This document shows positions 9,686 to 17,901 of a stretch of DNA of 50,310 nt, piece by piece. This stretch comes from Clostridiales bacterium. Lineage in GTDB: Bacteria > Bacillota > Clostridia > Christensenellales > Pumilibacteraceae. The notes beneath the pieces are model-generated. The model worked only from the letters and a program-made list of their open reading frames with translations. It was not told the DNA's origin and did no database searches. Each line of letters begins with the position of its first letter. The stretch's first letter is position 1. The stretch is taken from assembly GCA_022508425.1 (NCBI GenBank), contig JAFLVF010000003.1, positions 1 to 50,310 of the forward strand, written 5' to 3'. The position numbers and the translations under genes are program-made.

Positions 9686-9715
9686 ACAGCCGAGCCGACA
9701 TGTCGACTCGGCTGT
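9686..9715 (-). other. Intercistronic hairpin between malE-type and malF-type genes
   Basis: A 30-base near-perfect palindrome, ACAGCCGAGCCGACA (9686-9700) followed by its complement with one mismatch (9701-9715). There is no T-run. The location, just after the binding-protein gene, matches the known pattern in which a 3' hairpin stabilises the malE message so that binding protein is made in excess over the permeases. That role here is inferred by analogy. Confidence 0.65.
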
Positions 9716-9738
9716 AATCACTTATAGCTTTTGAAATA

Positions 9739-11010
9739 TTATTCTGCCTTCGTTCTCAACGCAGCGTCAAGAGCATCGACAGCAGCGTTGATGTTGGCAG
9801 CCGTTGTCTCGCCGTTGTAGACGCCGTTGCCGAACGTCTCAAGGCCTTCCCAGAACTTATCGGGAGTGACGAGCTGCATGTGGCCGCCGGCAGCATTCTG
9901 CTCGGCAAGCGCGGCAAGCATCGGGTCGGCAGTTACACGGGGATCTTTAGCGCCCTCGATGTTGGTCGGGCAGTCGCCGGTCGCAATGTAACGCTTGATC
10001 TGGTTCTCCTTCGTGTTGAAGTAGTTGGCAAGCGCAAGCGAAGCCTCTACCGCCGCTTCCGATTTAGCCGGGTTGACGCCGCAGTACTTCGCGCCCATGA
10101 ACGAGCCCATCTGATACTCTTTGCCAGTCGTGTCGGTGAACTTAGGAAGCTTGGTGAAGCCGATACGCTCTCTGCTCCAGCCGTCCGTGCTGTCGGCCAT
10201 GTTGTAAAGCGCGTTGTTCTCGTTGACCCATGTTCCCATGACGCCCGCAACAACCGTGCCGGCCTCGAAGCCTACTGCAACGGAGTTGTTACCGGTGCTC
10301 GCGGTGAATGCGCCGTTGGCGCCGGTGCCGAAGTACTTAAGGAAGGTTTTGCCCGCCTCGTAGCCTTTGTCGGTCTTCAGGGTGATCTCGTTGTTGCTCG
10401 CAGTGTCGCCGAGACCTACGCCCATAGCGAAGAAGAACGTCGGGTTATAGAAGCCGTTGCCGTAATCGAAGATAATCTTCTTGCCGGAAGCGGTTGCTTT
10501 CGTAACCATCGTGTCGAGCGACTTAACGTCGTCGGCGGTGAAGAATTGGGTATCGTAGATAAGGAAGTAGCCGTTGGAGTTGGCGTTGGGGAAGGCATAG
10601 TACTTGCCGTCGATTGCCGCCGCGTCAACAGCGCCTGCGCCGTCGCGAGCTTGGATCTCGGTGACGTAGTTGTTGGGAAGAGCCTGAAGCGCGCCCTGAG
10701 CCACGTTCTTGTCGATCTGGTCGGACGCAAGGAAGTAGATGTTGGGACCGGTTGCAGGGTCGGTACGAACAGCCGACGCCGCGTCGCCCTCGCCCTTGGC
10801 CTCGAACGTTACGTTCCAATCTTTTGTTTCATCGGGATGAGCGGTCTTGTAATCTTTGACCATTTGCTCATAAGCGGTGATAGCGCCGTCGGGGCACCAT
10901 ACCTTAATGACCAAACCATCATCCTTTTTTTCGCCGCAAGCCGCAAGGCCGCCGCAAACGGAGAGCGCCATAGTAGACGCCAAGAGTAATGAGAGCAATT
11001 TCTTTTTCAT
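9739..11010 (-). CDS. Maltodextrin-binding lipoprotein, MalE type
   Basis: A 423-residue extracellular solute-binding protein (SBP_bac_1 family). Lipobox GLAAC places the lipidated cysteine at residue 25, followed by the charged GEKKDDG linker and the typical opening VIKVWCPDGAITAYEQMVKD. It captures malto-oligosaccharides for the two permeases encoded just after it. ATG at 11010 is preferred over the in-frame ATG four codons upstream because GGAGG sits 6 bases before it. First gene of the operon: a perfect consensus promoter lies at 11050-11078. Specificity for maltodextrin is inferred from the adjacent amylase and pullulanase. Confidence 0.93.
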   Translation of the reverse strand: MKKKLLSLLLASTMALSVCGGLAACGEKKDDGLVIKVWCPDGAITAYEQMVKDYKTAHPDETKDWNVTFEAKGEGDAASAVRTDPATGPNIYFLASDQIDKNVAQGALQALPNNYVTEIQARDGAGAVDAAAIDGKYYAFPNANSNGYFLIYDTQFFTADDVKSLDTMVTKATASGKKIIFDYGNGFYNPTFFFAMGVGLGDTASNNEITLKTDKGYEAGKTFLKYFGTGANGAFTASTGNNSVAVGFEAGTVVAGVMGTWVNENNALYNMADSTDGWSRERIGFTKLPKFTDTTGKEYQMGSFMGAKYCGVNPAKSEAAVEASLALANYFNTKENQIKRYIATGDCPTNIEGAKDPRVTADPMLAALAEQNAAGGHMQLVTPDKFWEGLETFGNGVYNGETTAANINAAVDALDAALRTKAE

Positions 11011-11049
11011 AATTTCCTCCAATATGATTTTTTATAATTGCTTGAGCTT

Positions 11050-11078
11050 ATTATAACATCGAACACATTCATTGTCAA
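11050..11078 (-). promoter_or_regulatory. Perfect SigA consensus promoter for the glucan operon
   Basis: TTGACA (11073-11078) and TATAAT (11050-11055) are separated by exactly 17 bases on the minus strand. Predicted start of transcription is near 11043, giving a leader of about 33 bases before the malE-type ATG. Such a strong promoter would normally need a repressor or catabolite control; none is encoded nearby. Confidence 0.9.
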
Positions 11079-11090
11079 TAGGATTTTTCA

Positions 11091-11106
11091 AAAATGTTTA
11101 CATTTT
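11091..11106. promoter_or_regulatory. Palindrome upstream of the glucan promoter
   Basis: AAAATGT, two bases, ACATTTT: a perfect 7-base inverted repeat lying 12 bases upstream of the -35 box. It may be an operator or only an AT-rich UP element. It lacks the central CG usual in LacI-family and catabolite (cre) sites. Confidence 0.35.
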
Positions 11107-11214
11107 TTTGTTCAATTTGACTATAAATATACCTGTATTTTTCCCCGTTTTCGACAAATTATGCGCGGCGTTATATGTGCCGCGTACACGATACCCCACC
11201 CGCGCAAACGCATA

Positions 11215-11253
11215 GATAAGCGCCGCTTTTGTGTCACAAAAGCGGCGCTTATC
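11215..11253 (-). terminator. Strong hairpin ending the Ig-domain lipoprotein gene
   Basis: A perfect 19-base inverted repeat (GATAAGCGCCGCTTTTGTG at 11215-11233, complement 11235-11253) lies 33 bases after the stop of the 1288-residue lipoprotein gene and ahead of the next promoter. It lacks a clear T-run on the minus strand, so termination may be only partial. A smaller stem, CGCGGC/GCCGCG, is at 11164-11184. Confidence 0.65.
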
Positions 11254-11285
11254 CTCAATTATTATCTCTTACATTTTAGCTATAA

Positions 11286-14200
11286 CTATTCTTTATAATT
11301 GGGCAGGTATGTAATTCCGTCTGTCGTCTTGCCCCATTCGTTGATTCTGTAGTACTTGACGGTGCCGCCGTCGGTTATCTTGATGACGCTGTTGTTGGCG
11401 CCGTTACCCTCGACGAATGCCGCCGTCACTACCCTGCCTACCGCATTTTCGGCCGCCGACAGTATGTACGTCTTTTCCGATCCGACAGTGATTTCGCGTA
11501 TTACCGTGCCCTCGATGCCGGCTACCCTACTCGAGCCCGTCGTGAAGTATTCGGTAAAGCTTTCCGTGCCGACGGCGGTCAAGCTTATCAAACCGTTGGC
11601 TATACGCTCGGCAGTGGCCGTTATGTAGTTGCCGCCGTTGTACACCTTGATAAACACCTTGTCGGTGCCGTCGGGCATTGCATAGCCTATATACCTGACG
11701 CTACCGCAATCGATGACGGCACGACCGAAGGTATCCAGAGTCAAACTGTACCTACTGTTGAGCACGCCCGCCCCGTAAGTGATTAGAAGGGGGTTGCTCG
11801 CATAGCTCGCGTCGGCCATTATAATCTGTATCGTGTACTTGGCCATAACGGGAGCGCCGTCTACGTTGAGGCTGACGGTAATCAGATAATATCCGCTCGC
11901 AGTGCAACTCAAGTTGCCGAAGTCGACTGCCGCTTCCTTGCGCGCTCCGGTAAGCTCGCCGTCTTTGGTAGTGATGCTTATCGCGTTGAGAATTTCGCTC
12001 TTGACCGTCTGCTCGGACCGCGTGCCGCGACTGCCTGCAAACTCGTACTGCGCCAGCTTGACAATCGCACCGTCGGTGATAAGAACATTTTCAAACGTTT
12101 TTCCGGCGAAGCTTTCCGCGCCGCACGACTTGGTCGTCAACGTGTTTAGAAACTCGCCGACATAGAATTCCGCGCCCTTGCCGTATTGGAACGTGGGCGA
12201 AGTGTCGATATACGTAATGTACATCACGCCGCCGCTGACCGTATAACGGAATTGCGTACGCTGGAAATTGTTGATTTTAGAAGTGGTAAAATTGACTATA
12301 CCGGTGCCGTAGCCGTCAACGAAAATGTATTCGTTCTCGCCCATATACAGGCCGTAATACACGTCCTTATCTTCGACCGTAAACCTGTTGTTGACCGTGT
12401 CGAGATGGAATTTGTACGAGAATTCTCTGCCGCTCTCGTATAAATAATACAAGAATAAGACGTTGTTTTGCGTGTCGATATACGAATTCTTGTAGTTGCT
12501 CAGGTCTCCCATGGTGTACGAGAACTTCGTCGTGCCGTTCACGCTCAGTGTGAAATTGCCGCTCGACGCGCTAAGCTGGGCGTTGACGCCGTCAACCGTG
12601 CCGAGGAAGGTCTTGCCTGCGTACGGGTTGGTCGTCGACGTCTGATTGACCTTGCCTGCCGTCGCACTGCTCATTGTGAAGTTATACGTCACTCCGTTTA
12701 GCGTGACGCTTGACTGTACGCCCGATTTGGGCTCGAAGCCGTCGGCATACACCGCGTCGCCCCAATCGACTACATACACGGTATCCGACGCCGTTTTCTC
12801 GGCGAGCCGTATGTACAATCCGTACCACTTTTCGCTGTTGTCCTTCTTGTTTTTAATGTGGAAGGTGTCAATGCTGTATGTCGAAAACGTGCCTGCAAGT
12901 ACGTGTTGTGAGCCGTAGTTGATTGTAACAGTCTCTTTTATTTCCCATATACTCTCATTGAAAAATACAAACGGACGTTTGGCGTCATGGAAGCCGAGCT
13001 TGACCGAGTTGTCCGGATCGAGCACGATTATGCCGTTGTCATAGTAGAGTGTAAAATTGTTGGAGCCCAATCTGACTACAAGTGTGTTCTCGTTAATGCC
13101 GTATAGAACTTCACCGCGCAGGTTGCCGAAAGTCAGTTTGCTGTCCGCACCGATGACCAAATCGTCAATCCAAGTGGCCGCCGAAGCCTCGACCGCCGAA
13201 GTGCTGACGCCGAAGCCGTCGGCAATACTGTAGTATCCGTAATCGCCGTCGCCCCAATCCACGTCGTAATCCGAGTCGTAGTCGTCGTCATCGTCGTTGC
13301 CCGACGAGATAGTCGTCATCTTGGTCTTGTACGTGCCGCGCAGTGCGTCGTCCGTCACGGTAACAACAGCCGTAGCCGACGCGCCGCCGTACTCGAGCGT
13401 GATTTCATAAATGCCCGGAGTGAACGTATCGACTTTGCCCGAAATCATGTCGTATGTTACAGTGACCGGCCGGCCGTCCTCTGTCACCGTAAACAAATCC
13501 TTTGTAAACACCGTTTCGCCGGTGAACACGCCTTTGTCGGTGGGCGTGATGACAACATTTGATCTGACAACTGCGGTGTATTCGACGGTAATGGGGTCTT
13601 TGTCGTTGCCGTAGACGTATACCGCTATGCGCACCGTCTGCGGAGTGGACTTAGTATAATCAAGATCGCCGGACAAAACCTTAGCGTAGCACGTAATGGG
13701 CGTGACGAAGTCGGGATTGTTCGTCAGGCTTTGTGCGCGGCCGTCGACCGTAACCATGAGGTTGCTGAATAAGTTGTAATTTGTCTGCGTTTTGGGGACA
13801 ACCACGTTCTGATCGACTACCTTTACCTCTCCCACTCTGTCGACAACCACATATTTGATTGTAAGGTCGGAATAGGTAAAACTCGCACCGCCCGACAGTG
13901 ACGGAGGATTCTCGCTGTACGGCAAGTGAAGCTTTACATTATACTCGCCCACCGTGTTGAAGTCGACCTGCTCCACCCCTTGCAAGAAATCGTCGGGTAT
14001 CGCGTAAAATTTGATTCCGTTGATAATCAGCCTGAAATCCTTGGAAAACGCATACGTGTTGCGATCCGTGCCTTTTTTGACAATGACCGTGTCCGTATTC
14101 GCATAATCGAGTATTACGCCGTACTTGACCTCGACAGTGGCCGTATATTCGTGATTGTTGAAATGAAGGGTGATTGTATAAATACCCTCTTGCGTATACT

Positions 14201-15152
14201 TGACATCGCCTTCGACCATGTCGGGCGTTACCGGCACGTCCTCGTCGCCGAGCTTGATTGAGAACAACGACGTCAAATCTACCGTGTCGCCGTGCGGGTA
14301 AGTGACGACATTGCGCGACGAAACGGTATACGCTCTGTCGGCAACGACCTTTACTTTGGCGACCTTGGTGCGCGTCACTTGGTCAGTGTGCGTGTAGCTG
14401 AGCTTTACGTCAAACGTATCGCCTACCTTCGCGCTTGCCGCAGCGCTCTTGTCGAGCATGGCGTTGGTCACTCGCACGGCAACGCCGTCCACGTACAGCG
14501 AGAACAGTTGTGTGTAGTCATAGCCCGCAACCTTGCTCGCCTCAAGCTCTTTTAACGCGTACGACGCGACGATAGTGACATCGTCTATGACCCGCACCTT
14601 GAGCGTCTTGACCTTATCTCCGTGCGTAACTGTGTATGTGTAATCGCCCTCTTCCGCTTTTACATTGGAGGTGACCATATCCGCAGTAATCGCAACCGCC
14701 GTGCCGTCCGTCTTTGCGGTGAAATACGACTTGAAGTCGGTCGTTGCCACCTTGGTGGTGAGCACCGTCACCGATTCTTGCTTGAGCTCGAGCGAATATA
14801 CGGTCGCCTCTACTTCCACCTCCGCAGTAACAGACTCTTGCTCGTACGTGCAAATTACGTCGTACAAGCCGGCCTCCGCCACTACCGCCGAATGGTCGAC
14901 ATACGAATCGAGCACCGTAACTTGCGCGCCGTCGCTCGTAATGGAAAACAACGATGTATAATCGTATGTTTCCACTTCCGTTATCTTGACGGTGGTTTTC
15001 GGGCGCACCGCGGTGACGCTAATTATCGGATCGTGCGGCGGATCTACAGGACCTCCGCCGTCGTCGTTTTTATTCTTATTCTTGCACGCGACAAGCGACA
15101 TGCAACCGAGCGCGGCGAAAACAACCGCCGCAATAGCCTTTTTCGGTTTCAT
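11286..15152 (-). CDS. Large surface lipoprotein with seven Ig-like repeats
   Basis: A 1288-residue exported lipoprotein; lipobox SLVAC, lipidated Cys23, then an Asn/Lys/Asp linker. From about residue 43 to 615 there are seven repeats of roughly 75-90 residues, each with a DYTSLFSI / DLTSLFSI-like motif and ending in a T-V-E-V strand, resembling bacterial Ig-like domains. A very acidic stretch (DDDDDYDSDYDVDWGDGDYG) follows, possibly a calcium-binding linker, and then about 640 beta-rich residues with no family I recognise. It is the last member of the same-strand run that begins at 37206 but is set off by a 277-base gap. Likely an adhesin or matrix- or glycan-binding protein; function is not determined by sequence. 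AGAGG site precedes ATG 15152. Confidence 0.85.
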   Translation of the reverse strand: MKPKKAIAAVVFAALGCMSLVACKNKNKNDDGGGPVDPPHDPIISVTAVRPKTTVKITEVETYDYTSLFSITSDGAQVTVLDSYVDHSAVVAEAGLYDVICTYEQESVTAEVEVEATVYSLELKQESVTVLTTKVATTDFKSYFTAKTDGTAVAITADMVTSNVKAEEGDYTYTVTHGDKVKTLKVRVIDDVTIVASYALKELEASKVAGYDYTQLFSLYVDGVAVRVTNAMLDKSAAASAKVGDTFDVKLSYTHTDQVTRTKVAKVKVVADRAYTVSSRNVVTYPHGDTVDLTSLFSIKLGDEDVPVTPDMVEGDVKYTQEGIYTITLHFNNHEYTATVEVKYGVILDYANTDTVIVKKGTDRNTYAFSKDFRLIINGIKFYAIPDDFLQGVEQVDFNTVGEYNVKLHLPYSENPPSLSGGASFTYSDLTIKYVVVDRVGEVKVVDQNVVVPKTQTNYNLFSNLMVTVDGRAQSLTNNPDFVTPITCYAKVLSGDLDYTKSTPQTVRIAVYVYGNDKDPITVEYTAVVRSNVVITPTDKGVFTGETVFTKDLFTVTEDGRPVTVTYDMISGKVDTFTPGIYEITLEYGGASATAVVTVTDDALRGTYKTKMTTISSGNDDDDDYDSDYDVDWGDGDYGYYSIADGFGVSTSAVEASAATWIDDLVIGADSKLTFGNLRGEVLYGINENTLVVRLGSNNFTLYYDNGIIVLDPDNSVKLGFHDAKRPFVFFNESIWEIKETVTINYGSQHVLAGTFSTYSIDTFHIKNKKDNSEKWYGLYIRLAEKTASDTVYVVDWGDAVYADGFEPKSGVQSSVTLNGVTYNFTMSSATAGKVNQTSTTNPYAGKTFLGTVDGVNAQLSASSGNFTLSVNGTTKFSYTMGDLSNYKNSYIDTQNNVLFLYYLYESGREFSYKFHLDTVNNRFTVEDKDVYYGLYMGENEYIFVDGYGTGIVNFTTSKINNFQRTQFRYTVSGGVMYITYIDTSPTFQYGKGAEFYVGEFLNTLTTKSCGAESFAGKTFENVLITDGAIVKLAQYEFAGSRGTRSEQTVKSEILNAISITTKDGELTGARKEAAVDFGNLSCTASGYYLITVSLNVDGAPVMAKYTIQIIMADASYASNPLLITYGAGVLNSRYSLTLDTFGRAVIDCGSVRYIGYAMPDGTDKVFIKVYNGGNYITATAERIANGLISLTAVGTESFTEYFTTGSSRVAGIEGTVIREITVGSEKTYILSAAENAVGRVVTAAFVEGNGANNSVIKITDGGTVKYYRINEWGKTTDGITYLPNYKE

Positions 15153-15182
15153 TGTTACCTCTCGTTTAACTGAATACGCAAT

Positions 15183-15224
15183 GCGCGAGGTTGTGTGCAG
15201 AACACACTTTACGCAACCTCGCGC
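15183..15224 (-). other. Intercistronic hairpin
   Basis: Inverted repeat GCGCGAGGTTG (15183-15193) with its complement (15214-15224), with an inner GTGTG/CACAC stem. It stands 10 bases after the second in-frame stop at 15235 and about 30 bases before the next gene. There is no T-run. Probably an mRNA end or stability element. Confidence 0.55.
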
Positions 15225-15234
15225 TATACGTCGG

Positions 15235-15429
15235 TTATTTAGATGTTCCGGTTTGTACCTTAGAGAGACTCTTCACAAGTGACGCGCCAAGATTGAGCAT
15301 GAAATTTCTGCGATAGGCAGGATATGCGTCGCGGTCGTATTCATAGCGGTACGTCCGCGACACATAGACGAACCTAGCGCTGAAATTGGCAGCAAGGTTG
15401 GTGCACGAACTTGTGTAAGAGGCTCTATA
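15235..15429 (-). other. In-frame open extension beyond the stop of the preceding lipoprotein
   Basis: After the TAA at 15430-15432 the same frame stays open for 64 more codons and ends at TAA 15235-15237. The codons look like real coding sequence (GAC, CGC, TAC, TTC, CTC-rich; a peptide part reads RFVYVSRTYRYEYDRDAYPA). There is no ATG with a ribosome site ahead of it, so it is not an obvious separate gene. The structured hairpin at 15183-15224 begins just after this second stop, as if the gene's real 3' end were here. It may be a former C terminus cut off by a nonsense mutation, a read-through product, or a sequence error. Confidence 0.45.
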
Positions 15430-17859
15430 TTACGCCGCGCGGTTGTATTCGCCTGCGTTGTAGAAGTACAGCCAGAAGTTCTTTGTAAAGTTGTTTTCAA
15501 GAACTATGGTGATCTTGTCGGTCGTCCAGACGACATAGCGCGAATATCTGCCCGACTCGCCGCCCGAGACGTCCGTTTGCTGCATGTCTTTTACGAAGCC
15601 CTTCGCACCGAACACCTCGTCGCACTTAGCTACTATCGCGTCGAAATTGGTGACCATGCCGTTCTCGTCGTACTCAGTGCTCCTGAGCGTGAGCGACAGA
15701 TCGCGGCGAAGCCACTTCGTGCCGTCCGGCTTTTCCATCTGACGGTCGCCGTAGAACGGGCCGCTAAGCTCGTCGCCGAATATGTTGAGTATATCCTCCG
15801 CTGTGGGAAGCCCGCTTGCATTAGCGCCGTAAATATCTTCGATAGCCGCTTGAGCGTTCATGTCGTTTATGCGTTCGCCGTTGATATCGTCGTAGTACAT
15901 GACGGTGTACTGATCCCAGGACGTGCGCCAGCCGCGTTCGACATAGTTGGTCGCAAGGTCGGAGCTGATCGTCGTTGCATTTATGCCCGAGTACTTGACC
16001 GTGCAGTAGCCCATGTAGACGCCGGACAGCGAATACGGATAACGAGCACTGATAAGGTGGCCGTCCGCGTCAACGGTGAGCGTGAGCACCGACGCCGAGC
16101 CGGAAATGGCAGTCGCGCTGTCCGCATAATACATCGTGTCTATCTGAAGCGCAATGTCGCGGATGACGGATGTCTCTTTGAGCGTGAAGATATAAACCTG
16201 TTTACCGTTCTGTATGCCCTCGACGCAAGAGAACAGCGCCGACGAGAACTCGAATTTAGGCATCACGGACATCAGGTTGCCTGCGACGTGCTTGGTACCT
16301 TTGAGGCCGCCGACTTTTTCTTTGGCTTCATTGGTAATCGTAGAGTCGTACTCAAACTTCTCGTAGTAGCCGTCGAATTGTCTGTAACCCGAGTACTCGA
16401 GGTGATACGCTTTGCCGTCGGACGTAGCGGAGTACTTGCCTGTCTTCTCGACGAGGATCGCGGCAGGAGTGACCCAAACGCGCGTACCGACCGTGCCCTC
16501 GGAATCGTTGCGATTCTTGACGGTTACGCCGCAATTGACGGCGGCGTTCTTGGCGCCCATAGTCAGCGAGTTGGAAAGCGACTCGACAGAATAGTCGCCC
16601 TCGTCATATTCGGGTTGGTATGTGGTGGTGTCCGTCAACTCGTAATGATAGCTGGTTGCTTTGTGCATTTCATCGAGCGCCGCAGTCAGCTTGTCGGCGT
16701 TCTTGTCCGCCGTGTACTTCGTAACGCCCGCAACGGTCGTGTTGCCTACGCCGGTAAAGTCGAGCTCCACTTCGGTGTAGCTCATAGACGACCAATCGAC
16801 AAGCGTGCCGGTCTGGGAATATTCGGCGCCGCTGTACGAGATATAGGACTGGCCCTTAAGCTTGACTATTTTGTCGTCGTCGTCAAGCACAAGCGTGAGC
16901 GAACGAAGCGAATCTTCGCCCGTAAGCATGGGAGTGAGCGAAACAACGATGTACGCCATCAAATACAGAGTGTCTTCGTCGGCGTTTTCGTCGAGCTCCA
17001 TCGTGTATATTTCCGGGGTATCGGGATCGTACGTAAATTCGTTGACGTTAAGCTGGTAGAGATGATTCCAAAGATGCTGGGTCTCCCACGCGGTAGGTAC
17101 GCTCAAGTAGTCGGTAACCGCCTTTGTCGCAATGTTGTTGTCCTTGTCGATGTACTCGGTGAGCATCTCATAGCCGTCGGCATATTCCGCTCTATAGCCG
17201 TCGGTAGCCACTACGTACTTAGTCTTGTTCGTTCCCCTCTTGTAGACGTTGGCGATGTACTCGTCGTTCGAATTCTTGACGCGCCACTTACCGCTCCACT
17301 TGCCGTCTTCCATCTTGACTTCGCTCTCGTACGAGGTGGTCCTGTCCTTACCGGAATCGTAATGATTGCGGTAGATATCCGTAACGGTACCCGTAGCGGT
17401 GATGGCGTCATTGCCTATCGCCTTAATCGCGGCGGAAGTCAGGCGACCTACGGTGCCCTCGACTACAGCCGTCTTTACACGGATGGGTTTGGTGTCCTTC
17501 TTGGTCGGATCTGCGGCCGAGGTCGCCGTCACTATAACGTTCTTGTCGATCTTCTCGGGAGCGGTGACCACCGAAACAAGTCCGGTTTCGGACACCATGA
17601 GCGTCGCGGGATCGGATACCGACCAGTTTACGGCGGTATTGTCGGTGCCCGTAACGGTGGCGGTGAGTTGGATAGTCTCGCCTGCCGAAATAGTACTCGC
17701 CGCATCGCCTATCTTAACCTCGATAACAGGCACATCCGGCGGGACGTCCGGCGGGGTGTTGTTCTTGTCCTTATTGTGGCAAGCCACAAGAGAGAAAGAC
17801 ATGATCAACACAAGAGTGTAAATCACACCAAGCGAAAACAGTCTTTTGAGCTTTTTCAT
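15430..17859 (-). CDS. Surface lipoprotein with one Big_2 Ig-like domain
   Basis: An 809-residue lipoprotein; lipobox SLVAC, Cys27. Residues about 48-125 form a bacterial Ig-like (Big_2) domain (IQLTATVTGTDNTAVNWSVS ... VIVTATSAADPTK). The rest (about 130-809) has no recognised family but resembles the next gene upstream in layout: an SAAIKAIGNDAITATG-type opening, a long beta-rich body and a WLYFYN-like end. AAAGGAG lies 8 bases ahead of ATG 17859. The gene starts 42 bases after the end of its relative at 17902-20265, so the two are co-transcribed. The frame continues past its stop codon (see 15235-15429). Function unknown; a binding or accessory role for the surface protease encoded upstream is a guess. 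Confidence 0.82.
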   Translation of the reverse strand: MKKLKRLFSLGVIYTLVLIMSFSLVACHNKDKNNTPPDVPPDVPVIEVKIGDAASTISAGETIQLTATVTGTDNTAVNWSVSDPATLMVSETGLVSVVTAPEKIDKNVIVTATSAADPTKKDTKPIRVKTAVVEGTVGRLTSAAIKAIGNDAITATGTVTDIYRNHYDSGKDRTTSYESEVKMEDGKWSGKWRVKNSNDEYIANVYKRGTNKTKYVVATDGYRAEYADGYEMLTEYIDKDNNIATKAVTDYLSVPTAWETQHLWNHLYQLNVNEFTYDPDTPEIYTMELDENADEDTLYLMAYIVVSLTPMLTGEDSLRSLTLVLDDDDKIVKLKGQSYISYSGAEYSQTGTLVDWSSMSYTEVELDFTGVGNTTVAGVTKYTADKNADKLTAALDEMHKATSYHYELTDTTTYQPEYDEGDYSVESLSNSLTMGAKNAAVNCGVTVKNRNDSEGTVGTRVWVTPAAILVEKTGKYSATSDGKAYHLEYSGYRQFDGYYEKFEYDSTITNEAKEKVGGLKGTKHVAGNLMSVMPKFEFSSALFSCVEGIQNGKQVYIFTLKETSVIRDIALQIDTMYYADSATAISGSASVLTLTVDADGHLISARYPYSLSGVYMGYCTVKYSGINATTISSDLATNYVERGWRTSWDQYTVMYYDDINGERINDMNAQAAIEDIYGANASGLPTAEDILNIFGDELSGPFYGDRQMEKPDGTKWLRRDLSLTLRSTEYDENGMVTNFDAIVAKCDEVFGAKGFVKDMQQTDVSGGESGRYSRYVVWTTDKITIVLENNFTKNFWLYFYNAGEYNRAA

Positions 17860-17901
17860 ACTTTTTTCTCCTTTTGGAAATTTTGATACTTCTTAATATG
17901 C

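Noticed and set aside
15577-17886. 769-codon open frame on the plus strand
   Set aside because: It lies opposite the 809-residue lipoprotein gene, which has a signal peptide, lipobox and ribosome site; the plus-strand translation is Arg/Val/His-rich with no domain.
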